From: an uncultured Lachnospiraceae bacterium
GTDB lineage: Bacteria; Bacillota; Clostridia; Lachnospirales; Lachnospiraceae
NCBI GenBank assembly: GCA_945492935.1
Contig: CALYVE010000002.1
Location: 1 to 29,944 of the forward strand
Length of the DNA stretch: 29,944 nucleotides
Reading direction: 5' to 3'
A program made the position numbers and the translations under genes. The notes under the pieces were generated by a model. That model did no database searches. It had not been told where the DNA came from and worked only from the letters and a program-made list of their open reading frames with translations. Of this stretch, positions 14,384 through 23,613 are shown one piece after another (within the stretch, counting starts at the first letter, position 1; every line of letters starts with the position of its first letter).

Positions 14384-16591
14384 ATGAAAGAAACAAAGAG
14401 AAAAGCGATATTGTCATTACTCGTGTTTGTTTTGCTTATGGCAGGCGGAGTTTTCATGGCAATAAACGGTGTAGACAAGGAGGATGTAGGTAAGACAAAG
14501 AACATTCCTCTTGGTCTTGATCTTCAGGGTGGTTTGTCCGTAACATACGAGATTACAACACCAAACCCATCCAATGAAGAGATTAATGCAACCTTGGACA
14601 AGTTACAGCGAAGAGTTGATGCAATCAGCTCAGAGGGGGAAGTATATACAGAGGGTAATAACGATGAGCGTATTACCGTAGAGATTCCTCTTGATACTTC
14701 AAAAGAGGACGCCCATGCAATCTTAGAGGAACTTGGTATGCAGGGTACTTTGGAGTTCGTTGATGAAGAGAATGAAGCATTGCGTGAGCAGGGACTTCCT
14801 TATGAGGTTATTTTAACAGGTGCAGATGTAAAGGATACGTCTGCCGGCGTGGATACAAGTGGTACAGTTAAGGATAATGTCGTGACACTTGTATTTACGG
14901 ATGAGGGTGCCAAGAAGTTTGAAGAGGCAACAGCTGCAAACGTAGGTAAGCTGATTTACATCATTTACGACGGCGAGATTGCCAGCGCTCCGGAGGTACA
15001 GAGCAAGATTTCCGGAGGAGATGCCGTTATTAACAAAATCAGCACATATGAAGAGGCTGAGAAGTTAGCAAGCACAATCAAGATTGGTGCGCTTCCACTT
15101 GAGATGGAGTTACTTCAGTACAACATCGTCGGTGCAAAGCTTGGTCAGGAAGCCGTTACAACCGCATTAAAGGCTGGTGCGATTGGTCTTGCAATCGTTT
15201 GTATTCTTATGATTGTTGTTTATCTTGTTCCGGGATTTGTCGCTGCAGTTGCACTTTCGACATATGTATTATTATTGTTATTAATTCTTAGTGTACGTAG
15301 CATTACACTTACGTTACCGGGTCTTGCGGGTATTATCCTTTCCATTGGTATGGCGGTCGATGCGAACGTTATTATCTTCACGCGTATCAAAGAAGAAATT
15401 GCAGCAGGAAGCGGTGTTCGTAATGCAGTTGCTGCAGGTTTCAAGAAAGCGCTTTCCGCTATCTTAGACGGTAACATTACAACATTAATCGCAGCATTCG
15501 TTTTGATTAAGCTTGGTTCGGGTAGTATCAAGGGATTTGCTACAACACTTATGATTGGTATTGTTTTATCTATGTTTACAGCACTTGTTATAACAAAGAT
15601 GTTGCTGAATGCGGTTGTAAATTTAGGTCTTACAAATCCAAAGTTCTTTGGTAAGGCAAAGGCACCAAAGGTTCGTAATTTTGTTAAGGGAGCAAAGATT
15701 TGTTTTGTGATTTCGCTTGCAGTAATCATTGCAGGTCTTGCATTCCTTCCAATCAATAAGGCAAATAAAGGAAATGCATTGAATTACAGCTTGGAATTTA
15801 CCGGTGGTACTTCAACAACCGTAACATTTGATAAGGCATACACTTTAGAAGAGGTTGAAGCACAGATTATTCCGGTTATTACTTCTAAGACAAATCTCTC
15901 TGCAGCTGAGATTCAGATTCAGACTGTTGAAGGTACAAATCAGGTTATCTTTAAGACAAGAGAATTGAATGAGGCAGCAGGGGAGTCTGTAGCATTCGAG
16001 CAGGCATTGAAGGACAACTTTACGATAGAAGAGATTTCATCACAGAGTATCAGTTCTACAATTAGTAACGAGATGCGTAAGGATGCGATTATAGCGATTG
16101 TTATTGCTTCCATTTTGATGTTGATTTACATTGCGGTTCGTTTCTCCGATGTTCGCTTTGGTGCATCAGCCGTAATTGCGTTAATTCATGATGTAATGGT
16201 TGTTTTCGCTATTTATGCAATTGCAAGACTTTCTGTTGGTAATACATTTATTGCATGTATGCTTACAATCGTAGGTTACTCAATCAATGCGACAATCATT
16301 ATTTTCGACCGAATCCGTGAGAACCTCAAGGTTATGGATAGGAGAGAGGGTATTGAAAATATCGTAAATACAAGTATTGCACAGACATTTACTCGTACGA
16401 TTTATACATCACTTACAACTTTTGTCATGGTATTAGTTTTGTTTATCATGGGTGTATCTTCTTTGAAGGAATTTACATTTACATTGATGGCAGGTATTGT
16501 ATGTGGTGCTTACTCATCAGTATGTATTACAGGTCCGCTTTGGTTCTACTTGAAGAAAATTGGCAAGAAATCAGAAGTATTAGAGAAGTAA
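14384..16591 (+). CDS. secDF: SecD-SecF fusion, protein translocase accessory subunit
   Basis: A 735-residue RND-family membrane protein that helps SecYEG export by pulling substrates using the ion gradient. The SecD half has TM1 (~9-28), LGLDLQGGLSVTYEI, a large extracytoplasmic domain to ~250, and five helices to ~425, including GMAVDANVIIFTRIKEE with the conserved TM Asp326. The SecF half (~435-735) has SLEFTGGTS, the second extracytoplasmic domain, and helices with GYSINATIIIFDRIREN. In that motif residue 636 is Ala (GCG), where most SecF proteins carry Asp (GYSxNDT). The fusion is the form seen in Bacillus and many Clostridia. It starts 2 bases after scfB, with AAGGAGAG upstream, so the two are co-translated. 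Confidence 0.96.
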   Translation: MKETKRKAILSLLVFVLLMAGGVFMAINGVDKEDVGKTKNIPLGLDLQGGLSVTYEITTPNPSNEEINATLDKLQRRVDAISSEGEVYTEGNNDERITVEIPLDTSKEDAHAILEELGMQGTLEFVDEENEALREQGLPYEVILTGADVKDTSAGVDTSGTVKDNVVTLVFTDEGAKKFEEATAANVGKLIYIIYDGEIASAPEVQSKISGGDAVINKISTYEEAEKLASTIKIGALPLEMELLQYNIVGAKLGQEAVTTALKAGAIGLAIVCILMIVVYLVPGFVAAVALSTYVLLLLLILSVRSITLTLPGLAGIILSIGMAVDANVIIFTRIKEEIAAGSGVRNAVAAGFKKALSAILDGNITTLIAAFVLIKLGSGSIKGFATTLMIGIVLSMFTALVITKMLLNAVVNLGLTNPKFFGKAKAPKVRNFVKGAKICFVISLAVIIAGLAFLPINKANKGNALNYSLEFTGGTSTTVTFDKAYTLEEVEAQIIPVITSKTNLSAAEIQIQTVEGTNQVIFKTRELNEAAGESVAFEQALKDNFTIEEISSQSISSTISNEMRKDAIIAIVIASILMLIYIAVRFSDVRFGASAVIALIHDVMVVFAIYAIARLSVGNTFIACMLTIVGYSINATIIIFDRIRENLKVMDRREGIENIVNTSIAQTFTRTIYTSLTTFVMVLVLFIMGVSSLKEFTFTLMAGIVCGAYSSVCITGPLWFYLKKIGKKSEVLEK

Positions 16592-16612
16592 TTATATTTA
16601 TGCATGAGAAAA

Positions 16613-16650
16613 GAAAGCGGTTATCCGGAAGGATGACCGCTTTCTCGGTT
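16613..16650 (+). terminator. hairpin terminator after secDF
   Basis: GAAAGCGGT (16613-16621) pairs with ACCGCTTTC (16636-16644), and the stem continues through ATCC/GGAT to a GGAA tetraloop. A weak T-containing tail (TCGGTT) follows. It separates the SCIFF-secDF unit from recJ. Confidence 0.75.
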
Positions 16651-16704
16651 ATACAATGAACCGGACAGCAGTTCAAAAAGCAGGAGACAGTGAAAGGAAA
16701 CGAT

Positions 16705-18495
16705 ATGGAAGCACAATGGTCCGTTTATGCAAAACGAGCAGATTTTAAAGCGATTGGACAAAAATTTAATATTGATCAGGTTGTTGCCCGTGTCATTCGT
16801 AATCGCGATATTGTTGAGGATGCTGATATTGACACGTATCTAAATGGCACACTTGCCGACCTTCATGCACCGGAGCAGATGGCGGATATGGAGCTTGGTG
16901 TTTTGCTGATGCAAAAGGCGATTCAGACGAAGAAACGTATTCGTGTCATTGCGGATTATGATGTGGATGGTGTAATGTCGGGGTATATACTTACGGATGG
17001 TCTTCGCTCGTTGGGGGCGGATGTGTCGGTTCGTATTCCGCACCGCATACGCGATGGTTATGGAATGAACACAAGATTGATTGAAGAGGCGCATGCCGAT
17101 GGGGTCGAAGTGATCATTACCTGTGATAATGGCATAGCAGCTGAGCGGGCAGTTACACTTGCCAAAGACTACGGGATGACGGTCATTGTAACAGATCATC
17201 ATACAGTTCCTTATGAGCTTGCCGTTGATGGCAGTCACATAAGTAATCTTGTTCCTGCAGATGCAGTCATTGATCCGCAGAGGGCGGATTGCAAGTATCC
17301 TTACAAAGGCTTATGCGGCGCAGGTGTGGCTTACAAATTTCTTGAAGCCTTGTACAAATGTATGCAGGTTCGGCTTGAGCTTGAAAATAAATATATTCCG
17401 TTTGTTGCGATGGCGACTGTTTGCGATATTATGGATTTGACTGACGAGAACCGAATAATTGTAAAATACGGACTGGAAACAATCAAAAAAGTCAACAACA
17501 TCGGTATGAAGGCTTTGCTTCGCGCAAATGATTTAATGGATTGTGCGTTGTCTGCTTATCATTTCGGCTTTGTGCTTGGCCCATGTGTAAATGCGGTTGG
17601 AAGGCTCGGGGATGCAAATGATGCGCTTGCACTCTTTTTGTGTGAGGATGCGTCAGAGGCTGCTATGCGTGCCCGCGAAATGGTTGCATTAAATGAATCG
17701 AGGAAAGCGATGACAGAGATGGGTGTCGCTGAGGCAATCAAGCTTGTCGAGGCGCAATACCGGGAGGATAAAGTGCTTGTTATTTATATGCCGCAGCTTC
17801 ATGAGAGTCTGGCAGGTATTGTCGCAGGCAAGATAAAAGAGCATTTTTACCGACCGACAATCGTTCTGACAGATGCCGAGCAAACCGAAGACAATGAAGC
17901 CCTCGTAAAAGGGTCAGGACGCTCCATTGAGGGATATATGTTATATGATGCATTGCACGAGTGCCGGGACATTTTGGTCAAGTTTGGTGGACATGCACTG
18001 GCAGCAGGCGTCTCATTGAAACAGGCGGATGTCGAAAAATTCCGTAGCTTGTTAAATATCAACCAAAGAATGTCGGAGGACGATTTGACACCGAAGCTTA
18101 TGCTTGATGTCCCGATGCCGATGTATTATATTTCAAAAAAACTTTTGGACGATTTGAAACGTCTGGAACCATTCGGAAAAGGAAATGAAAAACCGTTGTT
18201 CGGTCAGAGTAATGTGTGCATTAAGTCGGCCAACACCTTTGGTAGTCAGGGACAATATATCCGTATTCATTTCATGGATGAAAATGGCTTCACGATGGAG
18301 GGGGTTGATTTTCATGCAAAAGAATTTTTAGATAATATAAAACTGTGGTTTACTGAGGAAGAATGTGATAGAATGTTAAAGGGTATGCCAAATAATATTC
18401 GTTTGGATGTTGCCTATTATCCGGATATAAACAGCTACCGCGGTCGCGAGACATTGCAGGTGAAGCCGGTTTTATATCGAAAAACATTACCATAA
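16705..18495 (+). CDS. recJ: single-stranded-DNA-specific exonuclease RecJ
   Basis: A 596-residue DHH-family 5'-3' ssDNA exonuclease acting in recombination and mismatch/base-excision repair. Motifs: ADYDVDGVMSGY at 83-94, CDNGIA with Asp141, TDHHTVP with the DHH triad at 164-166, ATVCDIMDL, and the DHHA1 glycine motif GGHALAAG near residue 430. A C-terminal OB-like region follows. Length fits the family. The ATG at 16705 is preferred (AAAGGA six bases upstream); an in-frame GTG at 16690 with GGAG nearby is the alternative and adds five residues. It heads the recJ-apt-relA run that is conserved across Firmicutes. Confidence 0.94.
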   Translation: MEAQWSVYAKRADFKAIGQKFNIDQVVARVIRNRDIVEDADIDTYLNGTLADLHAPEQMADMELGVLLMQKAIQTKKRIRVIADYDVDGVMSGYILTDGLRSLGADVSVRIPHRIRDGYGMNTRLIEEAHADGVEVIITCDNGIAAERAVTLAKDYGMTVIVTDHHTVPYELAVDGSHISNLVPADAVIDPQRADCKYPYKGLCGAGVAYKFLEALYKCMQVRLELENKYIPFVAMATVCDIMDLTDENRIIVKYGLETIKKVNNIGMKALLRANDLMDCALSAYHFGFVLGPCVNAVGRLGDANDALALFLCEDASEAAMRAREMVALNESRKAMTEMGVAEAIKLVEAQYREDKVLVIYMPQLHESLAGIVAGKIKEHFYRPTIVLTDAEQTEDNEALVKGSGRSIEGYMLYDALHECRDILVKFGGHALAAGVSLKQADVEKFRSLLNINQRMSEDDLTPKLMLDVPMPMYYISKKLLDDLKRLEPFGKGNEKPLFGQSNVCIKSANTFGSQGQYIRIHFMDENGFTMEGVDFHAKEFLDNIKLWFTEEECDRMLKGMPNNIRLDVAYYPDINSYRGRETLQVKPVLYRKTLP

Positions 18496-18563
18496 ACAAA
18501 AGGATACATAAAAGAAGTCGATGTGTTTTTGGAAAGAGCACATTGTGAAGAAAGGATGCGCGT

Positions 18564-19088
18564 ATGAAAAAAGTAGAAGATTATATGATTAGTATTCCTG
18601 ATTTTCCAAAGAAGGGTATAATATTCAGAGATGTTACCGGAGTGACAGAGAGTGCAGAAGGTTTTTCGCTTGCAATTGATGAATTGGACAATCTTTTAGA
18701 TGGCGTTGAATACGATGTGCTTGCAGGAACAGAATCAAGAGGCTTCATATTTGGCGCACCTCTTGCATACAAAAATAAAAAAGGACTTGTGCTTGTTCGT
18801 AAAAAGGGCAAGCTTCCAAGAGAGACGGTAGAACGTAGCTATGACCTGGAATATGGTTCTGCAACAATTGAGATTCACAAGGATGCAATTAAGCCGGGCG
18901 ACAGAGTTGTTCTTGTAGATGACTTAATTGCTACAGGCGGAACAATCGAGGCTGCAGCAAAGCTTATTGAAGAGCTTGGCGGAGTCGTTGTAAAAATGAT
19001 ATTTTTAATTGAGCTGAGTGATTTAGGGGGTCGCGAGGTTCTTAAGGATTATGACATCGCATCTGTTATTCAGTATGAAGGAGAATAA
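18564..19088 (+). CDS. apt: adenine phosphoribosyltransferase
   Basis: A 174-residue cytoplasmic purine-salvage enzyme converting adenine and PRPP to AMP. The PRPP-binding motif VLVDDLIATGGT lies near residues 114-126, and IPDFPKKGIIFRD at 11-23 and GTESRGFIFGAPLA at 53-66 are hallmark Apt segments. AAAGGA sits seven bases before the ATG. It lies between recJ and relA, the usual Firmicutes order. Length is standard. Confidence 0.97.
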   Translation: MKKVEDYMISIPDFPKKGIIFRDVTGVTESAEGFSLAIDELDNLLDGVEYDVLAGTESRGFIFGAPLAYKNKKGLVLVRKKGKLPRETVERSYDLEYGSATIEIHKDAIKPGDRVVLVDDLIATGGTIEAAAKLIEELGGVVVKMIFLIELSDLGGREVLKDYDIASVIQYEGE

Positions 19089-19139
19089 GTAACAGTGACT
19101 TCGGGGATTTAGAAACTACTGCGGAAAGAAGTGATTGGT

Positions 19140-21398
19140 ATGTCAGAAGAAAAAAGAGCAGTCGGAAGCTCACTCAAAAAAGAAATAAGTAAGCCGGACG
19201 ATTTTACGGAGCCAGCTGTATTGTATGACCAGCTGATTCGTACAATCCAACAGTATCATCCGTCATCGGATGTTTCGATGATTGATAAGGCGTATGCGAT
19301 TGCGTCCGAGGCACACAAAGATCAAAAACGGAAGTCGGGAGAACCATACATTATTCATCCACTTTGCGTTGCGATTATTTTGGCTGAGTTAGAACTTGAC
19401 AAGGAGACAATTGTTGCAGGCATTTTGCATGATGTTGTAGAGGATACGGTTATGACATCAGAGGAGATTTCTGCGGAATTTTCACCGGAAATTGCTTTGC
19501 TTGTAGATGGTGTAACCAAGCTCACACAGCTCGATTTATCGCAGGATAAGATTGAGCTTCAGGCAGAAAATCTTCGAAAAATGTTCCTTGCGATGGCAAA
19601 GGATATTCGTGTTATTCTGATTAAACTGGCTGACCGTTTGCACAATCTTCGTACATTGCAGTATCAGTCTCCGCAAAAGCAGATAGAGAAATCGCGGGAG
19701 ACAATGGATATTTATGCACCGATTGCGCACAGACTCGGTATTTCCAAAATAAAGATTGAGTTGGATGATCTTTCTATGCAGTACCTGTATCCGGATGTGT
19801 ATAAGTCACTTAAGGAAGAGGTTACAACAAGGCTGCATGCAAGTGAGGATTTTATTACATCAACCGTTGCAGAAATTAACGAGTATATGAAGGAAGCGGA
19901 TATTCCATGTGAAGTAGATGGACGTGTAAAGCATCTGTTCAGCATCTACAAGAAGATGATTACGCAGAAGAAGACATTAGATCAGATTTATGATATACAT
20001 GCGATTCGAATTAAGGTTGAAACGGTCCGTGACTGCTATGCGGCACTCGGTATTATTCATGCAAAATATAAGCCGATTCCCGGTCGCTTTAAGGACTATA
20101 TTGCCATGCCAAAGCAGAACATGTATCAGTCTCTGCATACAACCTTAATCGGTCCGGCGGGACGTCCGTTTGAGATTCAGATTCGAACATACGAGATGCA
20201 CAGAACTGCTGAATACGGTATTGCGGCGCATTGGAAATATAAGGAGGCAGGATCGAAGGAGACTGCGGATCAGAAGATGAGCTGGCTTCGCCAGATTTTG
20301 GAGTGGCAGACAGATACGAAGGACAACCGCGAATTTATGAACGTTGTCAAGACAGATTTCGACTTGTTTGGCGATCAGGTATATTGTTTTACACCTGCGG
20401 GTGATGTTAAGGATTTGCCTTTAGGCTCCACACCAATTGATTTTGCTTACCTCATTCATACAGCAGTCGGAAATAAGATGATCGGGGCAAGAGTTAACGG
20501 AAGACAGGTGCCAATCGAAACAGAGCTTCACAATGGCGACCGTGTTGAAATTATTACTTCCCAGAACTCCAAAGGACCAAGCCGCGACTGGCTTTCCGTT
20601 GTTAAAAGTTCGCAGGCAAAGACAAAGATTAACCAGTGGTTCCGTCAGGAAAACAAGACAGATAATATTCAGCGGGGCAAGGATGCAATGCTTGCATATT
20701 GCAAAGCAAAATCAATTGTTTTAGCAGATATTACGAAGCCTGAGCTTATTGAAAAGGTTTTGCAAAAGTACAACTTTGCCAATTGGGATGCGCTTATGGC
20801 ATCCATCGGACATGGAGGACTCAAAGAAGGTCAGGTTGTTAACCGCCTGTTAGAAGAGTACAAACGTGATGAGGCAAATAAGGTTACCGAGGCACAGATC
20901 GTTGATAAGATTAATACGCCGGGTCGTGGTATTGAGAATCCAAAGGGTGGCATTATCGTTCAGGGAATGGATGACATGGCGGTTCGTTTTTCAAAGTGCT
21001 GTGCACCGGTTCCGGGCGATGAAATTGTCGGATATATCACACGAGGTCGAGGCATTTCGATTCATAGAACAGACTGTATTAATGTGCTTTGTATGGACGA
21101 GTTTGACCGTGCAAGGCTGATAGAGGCTGATTGGGCGAAGGGCGATGTTCAAAGCAACCTCTATAGTACGGAGATTAACATATATGCAAGTGAAAGTCAG
21201 GGACTTGTATATGCTTTGTCAAAGATTTTTAATGAGGAAAATATCAATCTGACAGGCATGAATGTCCGCACAAATAAGCAGGGCAAAGCAACGGTATCTG
21301 TCAAGTTTGAGATTCATTCAAAGGAGCAGCTTAATAAATTAATTTCAAAGATTCGCAGCATCGAATCGATTATCGATATTGAAAGAACAACCGGTTAA
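19140..21398 (+). CDS. relA: bifunctional (p)ppGpp synthetase/hydrolase RelA/SpoT
   Basis: A 752-residue Rel enzyme making and degrading the stringent-response alarmone. The HD hydrolase domain (about 45-190) has HPLCVA and ILHDVVEDT, so hydrolysis should be active. The synthetase domain (about 235-350) has RFKDYIAMPKQNMYQSLHTT and EIQIRTYEMHRTAEYG. A TGS domain follows from ~390 (CFTPAGDVKDLPLGSTPIDFA), then a zinc-finger-like segment with FSKCCAPVPGDEIVGYITRG, and a C-terminal ACT domain from ~680. The ATG at 19140 is chosen because AAGAAGTGAT, a near-full anti-16S match, lies just before it; the in-frame GTG at 19131 falls inside that ribosome binding site. Confidence 0.96.
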   Translation: MSEEKRAVGSSLKKEISKPDDFTEPAVLYDQLIRTIQQYHPSSDVSMIDKAYAIASEAHKDQKRKSGEPYIIHPLCVAIILAELELDKETIVAGILHDVVEDTVMTSEEISAEFSPEIALLVDGVTKLTQLDLSQDKIELQAENLRKMFLAMAKDIRVILIKLADRLHNLRTLQYQSPQKQIEKSRETMDIYAPIAHRLGISKIKIELDDLSMQYLYPDVYKSLKEEVTTRLHASEDFITSTVAEINEYMKEADIPCEVDGRVKHLFSIYKKMITQKKTLDQIYDIHAIRIKVETVRDCYAALGIIHAKYKPIPGRFKDYIAMPKQNMYQSLHTTLIGPAGRPFEIQIRTYEMHRTAEYGIAAHWKYKEAGSKETADQKMSWLRQILEWQTDTKDNREFMNVVKTDFDLFGDQVYCFTPAGDVKDLPLGSTPIDFAYLIHTAVGNKMIGARVNGRQVPIETELHNGDRVEIITSQNSKGPSRDWLSVVKSSQAKTKINQWFRQENKTDNIQRGKDAMLAYCKAKSIVLADITKPELIEKVLQKYNFANWDALMASIGHGGLKEGQVVNRLLEEYKRDEANKVTEAQIVDKINTPGRGIENPKGGIIVQGMDDMAVRFSKCCAPVPGDEIVGYITRGRGISIHRTDCINVLCMDEFDRARLIEADWAKGDVQSNLYSTEINIYASESQGLVYALSKIFNEENINLTGMNVRTNKQGKATVSVKFEIHSKEQLNKLISKIRSIESIIDIERTTG

Positions 21399-21418
21399 CC
21401 AAGGGAAAGGAGTACCAG

Positions 21419-22051
21419 ATGTCCAAATATATAACAATTACGAATGTGTTAGGTTCTTTTGCAACGAACTGTTACACCGTTGCCAATACAGAAACACGGG
21501 AGGCAGTTATTATAGATCCGGCGGATCGTGCAGAATATTTGATTTCCATGTATGAGAATCAAAAGCTTCAACCCGTCGCTATTTTATTGACACATGGGCA
21601 TTTGGATCATATTGGAGCAGTTGGAGGTTTAAAACAGGCATTTCCGGGAATTAAGGTATATGCAGGTGTGGAAGAAAAGGACGTACTCGCAAGACCGGAG
21701 CTTAATTTATCAAATATGTTTGGCTTTCCGGTAACTGCCGAGGCAGATGTATATGTTAAGGATTCTGAGAAGCTTACACTTCTTGATGCAGAGATTACAT
21801 GTATTCATGTTCCGGGGCATACAAAGGGCGGAATGTGCTATTATTTTGCAGATGAGGAGATTTTGTTCTCGGGCGATACGTTGTTTTGCAGAAGCATCGG
21901 ACGTTCAGATTTTCCTACGGGAGATTCTTTATTGTTGCTTCAGAATATTGAAAAAAAATTACTTGTGCTTCCGGAAAATGTTACGGTTTATCCGGGACAT
22001 GACAGTCGGACAACAATCGGAAAAGAAAAGAAGGAAAATCCATATTTTTAG
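21419..22051 (+). CDS. MBL-fold metallo-hydrolase (glyoxalase II-like)
   Basis: A 210-residue metallo-beta-lactamase-fold enzyme. THGHLDHIG (59-67) gives the metal-binding HxHxDH set, HVPGHTKGG supplies the third His, SGDTLF supplies the bridging Asp, and PGHDSRT supplies the last His. Such proteins next to relA and hemZ are usually annotated as hydroxyacylglutathione hydrolase-like. Most Clostridia lack glutathione, so the real thioester or other substrate is uncertain. GGAG precedes the ATG, 20 bases after relA. Confidence 0.92.
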   Translation: MSKYITITNVLGSFATNCYTVANTETREAVIIDPADRAEYLISMYENQKLQPVAILLTHGHLDHIGAVGGLKQAFPGIKVYAGVEEKDVLARPELNLSNMFGFPVTAEADVYVKDSEKLTLLDAEITCIHVPGHTKGGMCYYFADEEILFSGDTLFCRSIGRSDFPTGDSLLLLQNIEKKLLVLPENVTVYPGHDSRTTIGKEKKENPYF

Positions 22052-22069
22052 TGGGTGAGGATGATTGGT

Positions 22070-23611
22070 ATGATACTTCTGCTTCAAAACCGGCAGGAAT
22101 ACAATAATGATTTGAGAGCCATGATTATGGCATTTTATCCGGGCGTTAAGATTGTGGAGGATGCAGCGGCAGCAAAGTCCTTTCTGCTGACATTTCGCAT
22201 TTGGTATAAAGAGGATTCAACGATATTAACAGTGTGTGAGCATGGAGATAATTGCGATGACCCGGACAATTTAAGTCCGGTTGATACGCTTCCGTATTAC
22301 GATGGAAAGCTGCTTATTTCCGGTTGCGGACTTCGTGCCAAAATTGTATGGGATTACAGAGACAAGGCGGTATTTCGCAATGTTCTTAAAATGGCTGCTT
22401 ACCGGTTGCTTGGTCAGCTTACCGATAGAAAGCTTCCATGGGGAGACATGACCGGTGTTCGACCATCAAAGATTGCCACGAAATTGCTTTCTGAGGGCAA
22501 AGCTTTTTCGGAGGTAAAGGATTATTACAAACAGGTTTATGATGTTTCGGACAAAAAGGCAACACTCGCTACGGTTGTTGCAGAGAAAGAGCTTGCGCTT
22601 GTGGAGACAATTGATTTTGAAACATCTTATTGTCTGTATGTTGGCATTCCGTTTTGTCCGAGTCGTTGTCTTTACTGTTCATTTACATCTTATCCGATTG
22701 CACAATATGCGGACAAGGCGCAGGCGTATGTGGATACACTTTGCAAGGAGCTTGCATACATAGCAAAGCAGTATGGCAATCGAAAGCTGCTTGCGATTTA
22801 TATTGGCGGTGGTACACCAAGCTCGATTTCGCATGTGCTTTTAGATGTTCTTTTGACAAAGATAAAGGACGAATTTTTAAGTGGGGAACGCGGAGCATAT
22901 TTGCGGGAATTTACAGTCGAAGCAGGTCGTCCGGACAGCATTACCCGCGAGAAGCTAATGGTCATGAAAAAGCATGGCGTAACGCGAATCAGCATAAATC
23001 CGCAGACGATGAATGATGCGACGCTTCAGACAATCGGACGTGCGCATACTGTAGGGCAGGCAAAGGACGCATTTGCACTTGCGCGAGCATGCGGTTTTGA
23101 TAATATCAATATGGATTTGATCGCGGGACTTCCGGGAGAAAATCTGGATTCGATGCGTCACACCTTAGATGAGATTAAGAAGCTTTCGCCGGAGAGTCTT
23201 ACCGTACATTCTCTGGCAATCAAACGGGCGGCGAATCTGAAACAGCAAATGGATACCTTTGGGAGTACCATCAATCATGATATGAATGATATGCTTGATA
23301 TGGTGGCGGATGTTGCTGCGGAGCTTTCCATGGAGCCATACTATATGTACCGCCAGAAGAATATTGGCGGAAATCTTGAAAATGTCGGATATGCCGTAAA
23401 GGGAAGCGAATGCCTTTATAATGTGTTGATTATGGAGGAGTTAACTGATATAATAGCGGCTGGTGCAGGCGCATCAACGAAGCTGGTATTTCATCAGGAA
23501 AACAGAGTGGAAAGAGTTGAGAACTGCAAGTCAGTTGACGACTATATAGCTAGATTTTCTGAAATGATTGATCGCAAAAAAACAGGACTGAAAGATAAAG
23601 TGGAGGATTAG
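22070..23611 (+). CDS. hemZ: HemZ-type radical SAM coproporphyrinogen dehydrogenase
   Basis: A 513-residue HemN-related radical SAM protein. The cluster motif CPSRCLYC has Cys196, Cys200 and Cys203, followed by YIGGGTPSS and RISINPQTMND, both typical of the HemN/HemZ group. An N-terminal region of about 185 residues precedes the radical SAM core and separates HemZ from the shorter HemW. The family is annotated as oxygen-independent coproporphyrinogen III oxidase, but activity in Clostridia is uncertain. The ATG at 22070 (GAGG nine bases upstream) is preferred over GTG 22055 and ATG 22061, which have no spaced ribosome binding site. hisS follows after 2 bases. Confidence 0.9.
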   Translation: MILLLQNRQEYNNDLRAMIMAFYPGVKIVEDAAAAKSFLLTFRIWYKEDSTILTVCEHGDNCDDPDNLSPVDTLPYYDGKLLISGCGLRAKIVWDYRDKAVFRNVLKMAAYRLLGQLTDRKLPWGDMTGVRPSKIATKLLSEGKAFSEVKDYYKQVYDVSDKKATLATVVAEKELALVETIDFETSYCLYVGIPFCPSRCLYCSFTSYPIAQYADKAQAYVDTLCKELAYIAKQYGNRKLLAIYIGGGTPSSISHVLLDVLLTKIKDEFLSGERGAYLREFTVEAGRPDSITREKLMVMKKHGVTRISINPQTMNDATLQTIGRAHTVGQAKDAFALARACGFDNINMDLIAGLPGENLDSMRHTLDEIKKLSPESLTVHSLAIKRAANLKQQMDTFGSTINHDMNDMLDMVADVAAELSMEPYYMYRQKNIGGNLENVGYAVKGSECLYNVLIMEELTDIIAAGAGASTKLVFHQENRVERVENCKSVDDYIARFSEMIDRKKTGLKDKVED

Positions 23612-23613
23612 AT

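Noticed and set aside
18519..18545. Possible ATGTG/CACAT hairpin before apt
   Set aside because: Only five base pairs with a 13-base loop; not enough for a terminator or riboswitch.
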